DNA of 64,000 nucleotides from Bacteroides ndongoniae (GTDB lineage: Bacteria > Bacteroidota > Bacteroidia > Bacteroidales > Bacteroidaceae): positions 1 to 64,000 of the forward strand of contig NZ_FNVV01000013.1 of NCBI RefSeq assembly GCF_900108345.1, read 5' to 3'. Made by a program: the position numbers and the translations under genes. Of this stretch, positions 15,811 to 23,778 are shown piece by piece (position 1 is the stretch's first letter; the number at the start of each line of letters is the position of its first letter). The notes under the pieces are model-generated. The model had not been told where the DNA came from and did not search any database. It saw only the letters and a program-made list of their open reading frames with translations.

Positions 15811-16022
15811 GATAAAAGGAAGTTTTTCCCCTTTGCCCCTTATTTTCCTGTGACAAATGTGATAAAGCGATATTTTTATCCCTACTTTCCCGCCATAATT
15901 GGTATAAAAGGGTATTCTTTCCCTTATTTTCCCTATTTATCGGGGATAATGAAGATAAAAACGGCACTTTATTCCCTATTTTCCCGTCTTGATTGGCATA
16001 AAACGGTAGTTTTCCCGTGTTT
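15811..16022. repeat. Degenerate tandem repeats in the IS66 left end
   Basis: About five imperfect units of 40-55 bp start at roughly 15811, 15861, 15902, 15954 and 15998. Each has a GATAAAA-type start followed by a TTTTCCC-rich half. They lie between the left inverted repeat and the end of tnpC, an otherwise non-coding part of the element. Confidence 0.6.
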
Positions 16023-16042
16023 AGGCGAGATTTACGAAGGTA

Positions 16043-17716
16043 TCAGGAGTCTTTCTTGGGAGATTCCGGTGACGTAACGGATAATATCTTGCCCTTGGAT
16101 AACAGATTGTCAGGTAACAATTCGGCCAGATCCATCGAGTAGTCATCGTCATAATCATGTATATGTTCAAGGAAGTAGATCAGCCACGTGCGGAAGTCAG
16201 CCCCGGCAGCCTTGCAGCAGCCGAAGAACGAGTAGAGCACCGCCGCATCTTCAGCGGCATCATTATTGCCACAGAACAGGTAATTACGTCTGCCGCACGC
16301 GACAGGCCGCACTTTATTTTCTATCTCGTTATTATCCGGTCTGTAACGACCGTCCAGATGGTACCTGGAGAGTTTGTCGAACCTTCCGTATGTATATTTT
16401 ATGGCTTTTCCGATCGGACTGTCTTTCATTACTTTGGGATATTCATTGACCAGCCATTTCTCGAAGCGCACAAGTATGGGATATGCAAGACGTGCCCTAA
16501 GTTCAGCCCTCTGTTCGTAAGTCAGGCGTTCATCGTCAGCCTTACGCTCCACGTCATAAAGCAACTGTATCTGTGCGAGCGCATAGTCGGCACGCTGCAT
16601 GTCATTCTTTCTTGCCTCCCAAAAATGTCTGCGTGCATGGGCCCAACAGCCAAGAAGGATAATACCTTTCTTGGCGTCCAGCATCTCGTACCTTTCGTAT
16701 CCGTCCGTCTGTATGGCTCCCCGGAACTTGCCGAAGAGTTTCAGCACCACCTTTCCACTTCGGGAACCCTTGTCATAGTAAAAGAACTGACGTCCGGTCA
16801 TGACACTGCGCACAAGCCAGATATAACCTTTGACCGTCTTGTGTCTCTCGTCATTCATCACGGGGATTGTCGTTTCATCCGACTGTATGTAGTCAGTCTG
16901 CATCACCAGCTCCCATAATCGGAAGTAAAGGGGCCTTAGCAAATCCGCCACATCCTTGAACCAGTCGTTGACCGTTGACGCGGGGAGATGTACCCCCACA
17001 CGTTTGAACTGTTCCAGTTGCCTGTGGAACGGTATGTGATCCACATATTTCCCTATCATCATGTCTGCCAGCAATGAGGCAGAGGCATAGCTCTTTGCTA
17101 TTGGCATGACGGGAAGCGGGCCGGTCTTGAACTCGTTTGTACCCTTCCGTTTGGCTGTATGGCGCACTATCCTGCGGATATAGAACTTCTCGGGCTCGTG
17201 CATAAGGATCTCGGTCACTTCCTCTCCGGGAAGGAGCGTCCACTCTTCCGGATTATACCCTTCGGGATATATATGGACCACCTCACGCTCAAGATTCTCC
17301 GGAAGGGATTTTCTCGCAGGATGCTGCTTCCCCGCTTTTTTACGGGCGATGATCGCTTCTCTGGTAGCCTTCAACTCCTTTTCTGCTTCTTCTGCGGCTT
17401 CAGCCTCCTGGGGAAGCATGTCAAAGCCTTCAAAATCCAGCCAGCGGTCCTGGGCGTCAGGCTTTATGAACTTTTCCGCCTTCTTACCGTACAACTGCCG
17501 TTCAAGATAGGATACACGTTGCTCCAGACTGTTGATTTTTGCTTCCTTTTGGGCGATTATGGCATCCTTGTCAGACAATAAAGCCTCATACACCTCTTTG
17601 TCCGCAGCTTTAAGGGGCTGCGTGGACACCATCTCCTTCAACCGGCTGTTTTCTCTATACAGACAGTCGCATTTGTGCATGAGATCCTTTATCAGTAATT
17701 CCTTATCGGTTGGCAT
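16043..17716 (-). CDS. tnpC: IS66-family transposase TnpC
   Basis: A 557-residue DDE transposase, the main catalytic protein of IS66 elements. A coiled-coil/leucine zipper-like N-terminus (about 1-80) is followed by the zinc-ribbon/linker region and the catalytic core. Core landmarks are QSDETTIPV (first Asp), GCWAHARRHF and DNNEIENKVRP (terminal Glu region), and it ends with the IS66 C-terminal domain (WLIYFLEHIHDYDDD). Length and order match intact family members. Confidence 0.93.
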   Translation of the reverse strand: MPTDKELLIKDLMHKCDCLYRENSRLKEMVSTQPLKAADKEVYEALLSDKDAIIAQKEAKINSLEQRVSYLERQLYGKKAEKFIKPDAQDRWLDFEGFDMLPQEAEAAEEAEKELKATREAIIARKKAGKQHPARKSLPENLEREVVHIYPEGYNPEEWTLLPGEEVTEILMHEPEKFYIRRIVRHTAKRKGTNEFKTGPLPVMPIAKSYASASLLADMMIGKYVDHIPFHRQLEQFKRVGVHLPASTVNDWFKDVADLLRPLYFRLWELVMQTDYIQSDETTIPVMNDERHKTVKGYIWLVRSVMTGRQFFYYDKGSRSGKVVLKLFGKFRGAIQTDGYERYEMLDAKKGIILLGCWAHARRHFWEARKNDMQRADYALAQIQLLYDVERKADDERLTYEQRAELRARLAYPILVRFEKWLVNEYPKVMKDSPIGKAIKYTYGRFDKLSRYHLDGRYRPDNNEIENKVRPVACGRRNYLFCGNNDAAEDAAVLYSFFGCCKAAGADFRTWLIYFLEHIHDYDDDYSMDLAELLPDNLLSKGKILSVTSPESPKKDS

Positions 17717-17791
17717 AATCGTTTAAATATGATGCTAAGATACTAAAAAACAGCCGGAATACGGCATTGTATATGTTATAATTTGTTACAA

Positions 17792-18157
17792 CTACAACCC
17801 ATGGAAACCACTCCTTTTATAACGCCTGACCTTGCTGCCGTCCATTCCTTGAACCATCATCACAAGGTCATTCCAGAAGGTTTCAATCGCTTTAATCCGA
17901 CCTTCCTCCGTATTTATGACCGGCAGATGGAAGTGCCCATGTTCCAGCCTCATATGGTATATCACCAGACCACCATATTCCATATGGAGGATTTTCATAC
18001 AGGTACAATTCGCATTGATAAAAATGAAAGCGTCACCGTCCCGTACATTCTTTCCCATCTGGTTGGTCACGATGCCGCTAAGCGTATAAAAACTCTTACG
18101 CATGTCTGTCGGATACGGGTAAAGATAATATCTGTTGGATTCATTCAAAGAAAACAT
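17792..18157 (-). CDS. tnpB: IS66-family accessory protein TnpB
   Basis: A 121-residue protein with the hallmark PTDMRKSFYTLSGIV of IS66 Orf2/TnpB, needed for transposition in tested IS66 members. It lies between tnpA and tnpC in the usual order, 3 bp after tnpA and 75 bp before tnpC, and appears complete. Confidence 0.92.
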   Translation of the reverse strand: MFSLNESNRYYLYPYPTDMRKSFYTLSGIVTNQMGKNVRDGDAFIFINANCTCMKILHMEYGGLVIYHMRLEHGHFHLPVINTEEGRIKAIETFWNDLVMMVQGMDGSKVRRYKRSGFHGL

Positions 18158-18160
18158 AGG

Positions 18161-18517
18161 CTAACGGTTTGAATTCAAAAATATCAGGGTTTGCAATACC
18201 TCCGGTGACAAAGGGCTGTTCAAGCGGACTGTGACGCCATTGGGATAGGAGATCTCACATAGCGGCTGGGGAATTGGCGACGGGCTGACCGGAGGGGCAG
18301 ACAGCAGGGATTTCTCCTTATGGGGAAGACTGACCTGGCCCTTACTGTTTACCTTTACCGGGATAAAGCCGCCTTTGCGCAACAGCTTGGAACGCCACTC
18401 GTAGAAACGTTTGGGACGAATACATTCATTCGAACAAAAATCCATAACTGACAGTCCGCTCGACTTGAAACGGGAATAAATAGATTCAAAATCTTCCATG
18501 GTCCATTGATGTGACAT
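18161..18517 (-). CDS. tnpA: IS66-family accessory protein TnpA
   Basis: A 118-residue helix-turn-helix protein typical of IS66 Orf1. FCSNECIRPKRFYEWRSKL resembles the family recognition region. It is first in the tnpABC operon. A -7 box (TACTTTTG on the minus strand, 18545-18552) lies 28 bp upstream, close to the right inverted repeat. Confidence 0.9.
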   Translation of the reverse strand: MSHQWTMEDFESIYSRFKSSGLSVMDFCSNECIRPKRFYEWRSKLLRKGGFIPVKVNSKGQVSLPHKEKSLLSAPPVSPSPIPQPLCEISYPNGVTVRLNSPLSPEVLQTLIFLNSNR

Positions 18518-18544
18518 AACAATTGAGCTTTTTTACTTTGATTA

Positions 18545-18552
18545 CAAAAGTA
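18545..18552 (-). promoter_or_regulatory. -7 box of the tnpABC operon
   Basis: The minus strand reads TACTTTTG, fitting TAnnTTTG, just inside the right end of the IS66-family element and ahead of tnpA. Confidence 0.5.
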
Positions 18553-18597
18553 ATATCACATTTTTAGAATGAAAGGGGGAGTTTATCGAATGCTTAC

Positions 18598-18729
18598 GAA
18601 GAATGGAGCGACCAAAGCGGTGTGAAACACAACCGTATCGTGATGGTCGCCGTCAAGTTCTATCCGCCCGTCGAGAAGGAGGAAACTCCTGAAAAGCCGG
18701 CCAAACCAGCGAAAAAAGGCAAGAAATAA
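18598..18729 (+). pseudogene. ssb: ssb, 3' part, after the IS66-family insertion
   Basis: The frame resumes at the second copy of the target duplication and encodes EEWSDQSGVKHNRIVMVAV, followed by a proline/lysine-rich tail (KPAKPAKKGKK). It has no start codon of its own. Joined to 15402-15658 it completes an SSB of about 126 residues. Confidence 0.88.
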
Positions 18730-18745
18730 TCCTTGCCTTATCACG

Positions 18746-18777
18746 ACAAAAGCGGCCTTCGGGTCGCTTTTGTTTTA
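18746..18777. terminator. Bidirectional terminator between ssb and the HU gene
   Basis: ACAAAAGCG pairs with CGCTTTTGT around a GCCTTCGGGT loop, followed by TTTT. The A-rich 5' arm also serves the minus strand, so it ends both convergent units. Confidence 0.8.
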
Positions 18778-18816
18778 CTCATTACGGTGTTGTTGCACCA
18801 TCTGTACTTTTATACT

Positions 18817-19098
18817 CTACTTGTTCTCTTTTACCGCATTCAGAAATGCTTTGGCAGGTTTGAATGCAGGGATATTGTGAGCGGGAATTTTAATTGTCGT
18901 ATTCTTCGAAATGTTCCGGGCCGTCTTTTCAGCTCTCCGTTTGATGATAAAGCTACCGAACCCGCGCAAGAACACCTCGTTTCCCGCAACCATCGACTCT
19001 TTTACATTTTCCATGAATGATTCTATCACAGTCATCACCACCGTTTTCTCTATTCCGCTCTGCCGTGAGATCTGAGCGACAATTTCCGCTTTTGTCAT
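18817..19098 (-). CDS. HU/IHF-family DNA-bending protein
   Basis: A 93-residue HU-type protein. Residues 1-45 form the helical dimer base (MTKAEIVAQISRQSGIEKTVV). LRGFGSFIIKRRAEKTARN is the conserved start of the DNA-binding arm, and IPAHNIPAFKPAKAFLNAV is the typical C-terminal end. HU proteins help recombinases and replication by bending DNA, so one coded on the element may serve its integrase. The promoter is at 19127-19134. Confidence 0.93.
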   Translation of the reverse strand: MTKAEIVAQISRQSGIEKTVVMTVIESFMENVKESMVAGNEVFLRGFGSFIIKRRAEKTARNISKNTTIKIPAHNIPAFKPAKAFLNAVKENK

Positions 19099-19126
19099 AT
19101 TGTTCTTGATTTTTATGAATACGGTG

Positions 19127-19155
19127 CAAAATTAACAAATATCTGCCAGTTACAA
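19127..19155 (-). promoter_or_regulatory. Promoter of the HU gene
   Basis: On the minus strand TTG (19155-19153), an 18-bp spacer and TAATTTTG (19134-19127) fit the Bacteroidales consensus, about 29 bp before the start codon. Confidence 0.6.
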
Positions 19156-19165
19156 CAATCCGGAG

Positions 19166-19270
19166 TTATTTGTCATCCCGAAAACTGCTTTTGCTGAATC
19201 CTCCGAACACGCCCCTCAAAAGCCTGCCCACTACCAAGAACACCAGCAATAAAATTATAATATCTCCCAT
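19166..19270 (-). CDS. Possible small membrane peptide (34 aa)
   Basis: A short minus-strand frame encodes MGDIIILLLVFLVVGRLLRG and then a basic tail ending RDDK. The first 15 residues after Met form one clear membrane helix. It lies alone between HU and the serine recombinase. The hydrophobic-then-basic pattern is typical of real small membrane proteins, but without homologues I cannot confirm it. Confidence 0.35.
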   Translation of the reverse strand: MGDIIILLLVFLVVGRLLRGVFGGFSKSSFRDDK

Positions 19271-19373
19271 AGGTCTTGTTTTTATATAGTTATATCCAAC
19301 TTAAAGATACGAAAAAACGATGAATTACGCAAGCAATCTATTGATTTTCAATATCCATATTGATTTATAAGTT

Positions 19374-19997
19374 CTATTTCCGGATGCCCGGCACTCGTCC
19401 CGGTGTTCGGTTAAGCTGAACCTTGTATTTATTGAGAATGCTGTACACGGTGCTTTTACTTTGGACACCGCTTTCTTTCCAAATATCACGGATTGAATAC
19501 CCATTGTTATACATATCCACGATTTTTTTGTCCCGTTCAGTTTTACTCATACTTTTTTTGGAAATCGGAATACTGATACTCTGCTGCAGGCGTATAATTT
19601 TATCCGACGACTTCCGCAAAACAGCCACTTCCTCCGGTAATGCCCCGAACATGGCCAATACTTCCGCCGGTGTCGTGTCCGGAAACAATTTGTTGTCGGT
19701 GTCAATTTTATCGTGAATGGAGATAATACGCACGACCTTGATGCGGCATAGCTCAATCAATGCCGATAGTTCCCGTAAACCACGAACGGCATTGCTGAAT
19801 TTTGACATCACCAATTCGTCTCCTCTTTCAAGATTCGACATCAGTTGTTTCCATCTCGGCCTAAGCGTCTCGTGTCCGACCGATTCTTCAACCACCTGTA
19901 CACACCCATATTGGCGCATCCATTCCTTATCCGCATCAAACGCATCGTAGGAATTAGCCTCGAATATATAACCGACTTTTGCCATATCAATATACAA
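19374..19997 (-). CDS. Serine recombinase-like protein with degenerate active site
   Basis: A 207-residue resolvase/invertase-family protein. Residues about 5-145 match the catalytic fold and 155-195 a helix-turn-helix (GYSIRDIWKESGVQSKSTVYSIL). Key positions have drifted: the usual YxRVS start reads YIFEANS, and the LDRLxR helix motif reads KFSNAVRG, keeping only one arginine. It may therefore be a regulator or a weak recombinase. Translation probably starts at MAKVGYIF (19985) or at 19997. The AT-rich upstream region (19998-20223) is shared with a divergent lipoprotein gene. Confidence 0.75.
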   Translation of the reverse strand: MYIDMAKVGYIFEANSYDAFDADKEWMRQYGCVQVVEESVGHETLRPRWKQLMSNLERGDELVMSKFSNAVRGLRELSALIELCRIKVVRIISIHDKIDTDNKLFPDTTPAEVLAMFGALPEEVAVLRKSSDKIIRLQQSISIPISKKSMSKTERDKKIVDMYNNGYSIRDIWKESGVQSKSTVYSILNKYKVQLNRTPGRVPGIRK

Positions 19998-20223
19998 TAT
20001 TCATGATAACAAGTGCAAATATACAAGTTTTATTCGAGTATATGAATCATACTATATTAAAAAACGAAAATCGTACATTTCCACGTGTTTTATCTTCACT
20101 TGTTTTCATTGGTAATCATACTATTAAGTACGATATTAAAAAATGCACAAAATACGGTTTTTCGGATGCGAAGTATCAAAAATAATATATAGTTTTGCAC
20201 TAAATAGTACGAAATGATATAGT
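19998..20223. promoter_or_regulatory. Divergent regulatory region with GTAC-type motifs
   Basis: An AT-rich intergenic region with repeated CATACTATA/AAAATCGTAC/AGTACGA words (for example near 20047, 20060, 20125 and 20206). A -7 box TAGTTTTG at 20190-20197 serves the lipoprotein gene at 20224. The same words recur at 58935-59095, so a common regulator is possible. Confidence 0.5.
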
Positions 20224-21273
20224 ATGAAAACATTAAAATCGAACTTAAAACAGCCGATAATCTTTGCCAAAATAATTGCCGTTTCGATTGCCATATTCCT
20301 ATGCGCGTCATGCGACAACGGCAATGGCAAACGATTGGCGAAAGCCAAGAATGACCCTGCCGGAACATACAGGGAATACCTGTCCGACATACGCAGGCAG
20401 AAAAAACTCTCCATTAAAGAATTGGCCGGACACCTCAAGCAATGGCAAACATTGAGGGATTCCGTATTCCTGCATCTCGAATGTGATACGCTTGGCCGGC
20501 TTCATTCCACTGTAAGAGAAGAGTGTGAACAGATACATGATTCCATCCGCATGGAATTTTCACGGATGGTGCTGTCTCAAACACGCACTTATAAGGATAT
20601 ACTGTGGGTAAAAGAACAAATCTCACCGCATCTTGAAGACAAAGAGTTGCATCGTGCGGCTGAAACAATCCGACCGTTCTTTGCCTCATTGGATAACCGG
20701 CCCGTCAGTCAGAGAAACCGACAACACATTCTTGCCACTTATCGAACTACCCTTGCTGAAACGATTGATTACGGTATTCATTGTATGGCAGACCTGACGA
20801 CCTTTATCGAAAAGGAGGATGCCGTGTACCGGGCATTCCTTTCACGTCTGCCTGATTTCGACGGCGAGAATCTTTCCGACATCACTCATGACACGGAACG
20901 ATGCTGTGCACAGATATTCCTTGCCGCCGAACGGAACGACATCACCTATCGCAATGCCATGATTTATCTGGCCATGCGCACCAACCGCAGGCTGATTCAG
21001 AATATCCGAACCTGTATCGACGACATCTGCAATAAAAAAGTCAAGACACCGGCACAGGCACAAGCCTACATCTGGATGCTTCTCCAGCCTTATTCGTCGT
21101 TGGACGGTTTCTGCCTGGCGTTGCTTTCAGCCGAAGAAAGAGAGCAACTCGATATGCTTGCCTCGCAGACACCCGACGCTTTCAGGGAGTTGGGCAGGAT
21201 GCTGCACCCCGGAGACAACCGCTTGGACGAGCTGCCCGGAATGCTGATGGAGGCATTCATACACACGCTGTAA
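20224..21273 (+). CDS. Mobile-element lipoprotein of unknown function
   Basis: A 349-residue protein with a lipoprotein signal: a basic start, a hydrophobic run (IIAVSIAIFLCAS) and lipobox cysteine in CASCDNGNG near residue 30. The mature part is helical and charged, with no domain I recognise. It leads a plus-strand run (20224-25236) that ends with the relaxase, so it is probably part of the transfer module, perhaps anchoring a complex at the outer or inner membrane. Promoter at 20190-20197. Confidence 0.65.
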   Translation: MKTLKSNLKQPIIFAKIIAVSIAIFLCASCDNGNGKRLAKAKNDPAGTYREYLSDIRRQKKLSIKELAGHLKQWQTLRDSVFLHLECDTLGRLHSTVREECEQIHDSIRMEFSRMVLSQTRTYKDILWVKEQISPHLEDKELHRAAETIRPFFASLDNRPVSQRNRQHILATYRTTLAETIDYGIHCMADLTTFIEKEDAVYRAFLSRLPDFDGENLSDITHDTERCCAQIFLAAERNDITYRNAMIYLAMRTNRRLIQNIRTCIDDICNKKVKTPAQAQAYIWMLLQPYSSLDGFCLALLSAEEREQLDMLASQTPDAFRELGRMLHPGDNRLDELPGMLMEAFIHTL

Positions 21274-21294
21274 AATATAACAACAGAAAAAGAT

Positions 21295-21747
21295 ATGAAT
21301 ATGTTACGACATTTTTATAATGACTTCATGGCATTCGTCCCCCTGCAACTTCCGCAGTTGCTCGATGTGACGACGATGGAAGAACCGCAGTTCTACGGCG
21401 ACTATGTGCTGCTTACGTTTCCGTTGCGCACCCCTTACGAACTGGACGAAGTAATGGATATGTTCGAGGACGACATGGAGTTGATCACGCTCTACCACCA
21501 TATTCCGATGCGGACGGAAAAATTCGGTCACAGCACTTGTGCATACTCGAATCCCGCTTTCGGACAGATGTTCAAGATGAACGCCAAGACGGATACGGAG
21601 GGCAATGTAAACAGCATCCTTGTCACCATCTATGATTCTTTGGAGCAGATGTACGGGGACTTATGCCTCGACTTGGAACTACACTCCAAAAGCGGGTTCC
21701 TGAAATACAAGAAAGACAAGTCCGACGTGCTGATGAATTTTATATGA
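21295..21747 (+). CDS. Hypothetical transfer-region protein (150 aa)
   Basis: An acidic, soluble 150-residue protein (LDVTTMEEPQFYGDYVLLTF, then a DEVMDMFEDDMELI acidic stretch). No signal peptide. It begins 21 bp after the lipoprotein gene and its stop overlaps the next start codon (ATGA), so the genes are translated together. I do not recognise the family. Confidence 0.6.
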   Translation: MNMLRHFYNDFMAFVPLQLPQLLDVTTMEEPQFYGDYVLLTFPLRTPYELDEVMDMFEDDMELITLYHHIPMRTEKFGHSTCAYSNPAFGQMFKMNAKTDTEGNVNSILVTIYDSLEQMYGDLCLDLELHSKSGFLKYKKDKSDVLMNFI

Positions 21748-22145
21748 GAAACACCTTATACCGACAGATGGTCTATTGCATCAATGCCTACCGGACGTGG
21801 ATAGAGGTTGCCGATGACAATCTCTACAAGGAGCATATCATCTCAAGAACCGACCGCACCGACTACCTCGTTTCCCGTACATTGGTACTGCGTGCCTTCA
21901 AGACGAACGGCATACACGCCGAGGGTACGACATGGACTATTCCCGAACACGAACTGGACAAGGCTTTGGCCATCTACCGAAAGCAAGACATTACATTCAA
22001 GCAGCGCATCAAGAAAGCGGCCATGTACTTTTCGCCCAAGGATGCCGAAACCCTTATCCGGCTGGCGACATACGGTATTGTCCAGTTGGAACTCATTGTG
22101 CGTCCCACTCCCATACCCGAAAAGCCCTATTACTTATGTTACTGA
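21744..22145 (+). CDS. Hypothetical transfer-region protein (133 aa)
   Basis: The ATG at 21744 overlaps the previous stop as ATGA, which decides the start over the longer upstream frame. The 133-residue product is basic and soluble, with an HTH-like end region (MYFSPKDAETLIRLATYGIVQLEL shown as landmark only). It overlaps the next gene by 10 bp. Function unknown. Confidence 0.6.
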   Translation: MRNTLYRQMVYCINAYRTWIEVADDNLYKEHIISRTDRTDYLVSRTLVLRAFKTNGIHAEGTTWTIPEHELDKALAIYRKQDITFKQRIKKAAMYFSPKDAETLIRLATYGIVQLELIVRPTPIPEKPYYLCY

Positions 22146-22726
22146 ATATCCTGCTACTCATTTTCTGCGCGATACCTTTCGGGGTATCAATGTCATTGTA
22201 CAAGAACAACAAGCGGTTCATGACACCCTTTTACATGGCAATGGCACGAAGCGGCAACGCCCGTAAACTGTATGTGCAAGTATGGCTGATATGCCTGCTT
22301 CTTTTCCATTATGTATATGCCTGTGGACATATGGGTGAGTTTGGAATCCTACTCTCTACCGGTGTCTGTGCCGCAATGTTTTCGTTCCGACGGACGGACA
22401 ACTGGTTACGCAGGTTGCTTGACCGCCCCCGTGCATTTGTCACACTCGCATCGGGCGCACTGGTCATCGGCTTTGTGCCGCATCTGTACACCTTGGCGAT
22501 AACCATTGCCTATCTTCTTCTGGCAGCCCTGTTCTATCCCTCCGTTCGGGTCATGTCCGAATGCAAGGATACGGACACACTTTCCGGATGGGCAAAGCAT
22601 CCCGGAATGTTGTCAGAATCCTATCACGAGAATCATCACGCAAATCTGCCGCATGAAGCGGACAGCGGCAACACTGATATATCCGCACAATATGAATCAT
22701 TAAAACCGAATGAAAATGAAAAATAA
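22136..22726 (+). CDS. Small multi-pass membrane protein
   Basis: A 196-residue protein starting at the ATG at 22136, overlapping the previous gene by 10 bp. About four or five hydrophobic segments are seen (LLNILLLIFCAIPFGVSM, VWLICLLLFHYVYA, FGILLSTGVCAAMF, LASGALVIGFVPHL, LAITIAYLLLAALFY), followed by a hydrophilic tail of about 60 residues. It may be an inner-membrane part of the transfer machinery. No family is recognised. Confidence 0.6.
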   Translation: MLLNILLLIFCAIPFGVSMSLYKNNKRFMTPFYMAMARSGNARKLYVQVWLICLLLFHYVYACGHMGEFGILLSTGVCAAMFSFRRTDNWLRRLLDRPRAFVTLASGALVIGFVPHLYTLAITIAYLLLAALFYPSVRVMSECKDTDTLSGWAKHPGMLSESYHENHHANLPHEADSGNTDISAQYESLKPNENEK

Positions 22727-23561
22727 CCAAAAGATACCTGTTTCCATATTGGCAGACAGGGAGGTATTCGAATATCTCAAGGAGAAAGGGGATGAACGCA
22801 AAACACGCACCGAAGCGTACTGTGACCTGTTGGACAAATCACTGGCAGGTTTCGTTTCTCCGTTTTTAAGAAAGAAGGCCTACGTGCTGCAACCCAACCA
22901 GTGCCACCTGACCGTTTCCGACCTCGCATCGGAGTGGCATTGGCACAGGGCTACCGTCCGTTCTTTTTTGAGTGCAATGGAGGCATTCGGTTTGCTGACC
23001 CGCATCCAGCTTCCCAAAAGCGTGGTCATTACCATGACCGTACAATCCGGTCAGGCAGCACAGCCCCGCAATGCACAGGAGCAGCCGGACTTTGCCAGAC
23101 AGCTCCGTGAGGTATTGTCCGATTGGGTAATCGGCAAAACGACCGCTGCCGAAACTGGCGTAATATGTGGACAACTCGTAAGTCTGGCAAAGACTGAAAT
23201 TGCCGACCGTGACACCGGACTCTGTTTGGACACCCATTCCAACACGACCTCCGCACATTCCGGCACTTTGGTCACGGAACATCGTGAAACAGCCTTGTGC
23301 TGCATCGCCCACGCCGCCCTGCAAAAAATCCTGCACAAGTCGAGATTCGATGACAGTTCGCCGCTTGTGGATTTCTTCCGGTTTGACCTCGGTGAAGAAT
23401 GGGCTGCTTTCATCGAGTCCGCCAAAGACCTCGCCGGGCTGATTCTCGACACCGAGGCATCAGTGACGGACTTCGACATGGACGAAGACCAAGAACGCCT
23501 CAAATCGCTTCGCAAACCTTTTTTATCGCTTCTGGCAAAGGCACAGGCGATGGTGGATTGA
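22710..23561 (+). CDS. Putative DNA-binding accessory protein with winged-helix-like segment
   Basis: A 283-residue soluble protein. Residues about 60-115 contain a helix-turn-helix or winged-helix-like block (LTVSDLASEWHWHRATVRSF and AMEAFGLLTRIQLPKSVV). It overlaps the membrane-protein gene by 17 bp and lies directly ahead of the putative oriT and relaxase, a position typical of relaxosome accessory proteins that bind oriT. That role is inferred; MKNNQ at 22716 is an alternative start. Confidence 0.55.
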   Translation: MKMKNNQKIPVSILADREVFEYLKEKGDERKTRTEAYCDLLDKSLAGFVSPFLRKKAYVLQPNQCHLTVSDLASEWHWHRATVRSFLSAMEAFGLLTRIQLPKSVVITMTVQSGQAAQPRNAQEQPDFARQLREVLSDWVIGKTTAAETGVICGQLVSLAKTEIADRDTGLCLDTHSNTTSAHSGTLVTEHRETALCCIAHAALQKILHKSRFDDSSPLVDFFRFDLGEEWAAFIESAKDLAGLILDTEASVTDFDMDEDQERLKSLRKPFLSLLAKAQAMVD

Positions 23562-23643
23562 ACCGGGAGTCGAAAACAGATTGTATAACGCGAACAATCC
23601 ACCTCCATCCCTTAACGGTTATCCTGCCGGTTATAGGAGGCAC

Positions 23644-23721
23644 ACGGGCTTGCCCGTCTGCCACGAAACAAAGGGAAGGGGGAGCCTAATACCCCGATAG
23701 GTCTCCGACCGTCGGTAGGCT
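23644..23721. other. Candidate oriT region upstream of the MobV relaxase
   Basis: Two structures lie in the 217-bp gap before the relaxase: ACGGGC-TT-GCCCGT (23644-23657), and a nested hairpin with outer arms AGCCTA (23683-23688) and TAGGCT (23716-23721) and an inner CCGA-CCG-TCGG. oriT sites usually lie just upstream of MobV genes and hold such inverted repeats. The nick position is not identified. Confidence 0.5.
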
Positions 23722-23778
23722 GTCCGGGCAAGCAGCAAGCTGGGACAGGACGGATTGTCCAAACAACACGAAAAGAGT

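Larger units (their letters stand above)
15659..18597 (-). mobile_element. IS66-family insertion sequence (complete)
   Basis: A 2,939-bp element bounded by imperfect inverted repeats: left GTAAGTATTCGATAAACTCCC from 15659, right end complementary to GTAAGCATTCGATAAACTCCCC, finishing at 18597. An 8-bp duplication GAAGAATG flanks it (15651-15658 and 18598-18605), the size expected for IS66. It carries tnpA, tnpB and tnpC on the minus strand. All three frames look intact, so the element may still be active, and the insertion may be recent given the perfect duplication. Confidence 0.95.

Noticed and set aside
15733..16077. Plus-strand 114-codon frame inside the IS66-family left end
   Set aside because: It is made of the tandem repeats, overlaps the end of tnpC and has no ribosome site or family pattern.
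16157..16918. Plus-strand 253-codon frame opposite tnpC
   Set aside because: It is antisense to a clear transposase gene, with low-quality amino-acid composition.
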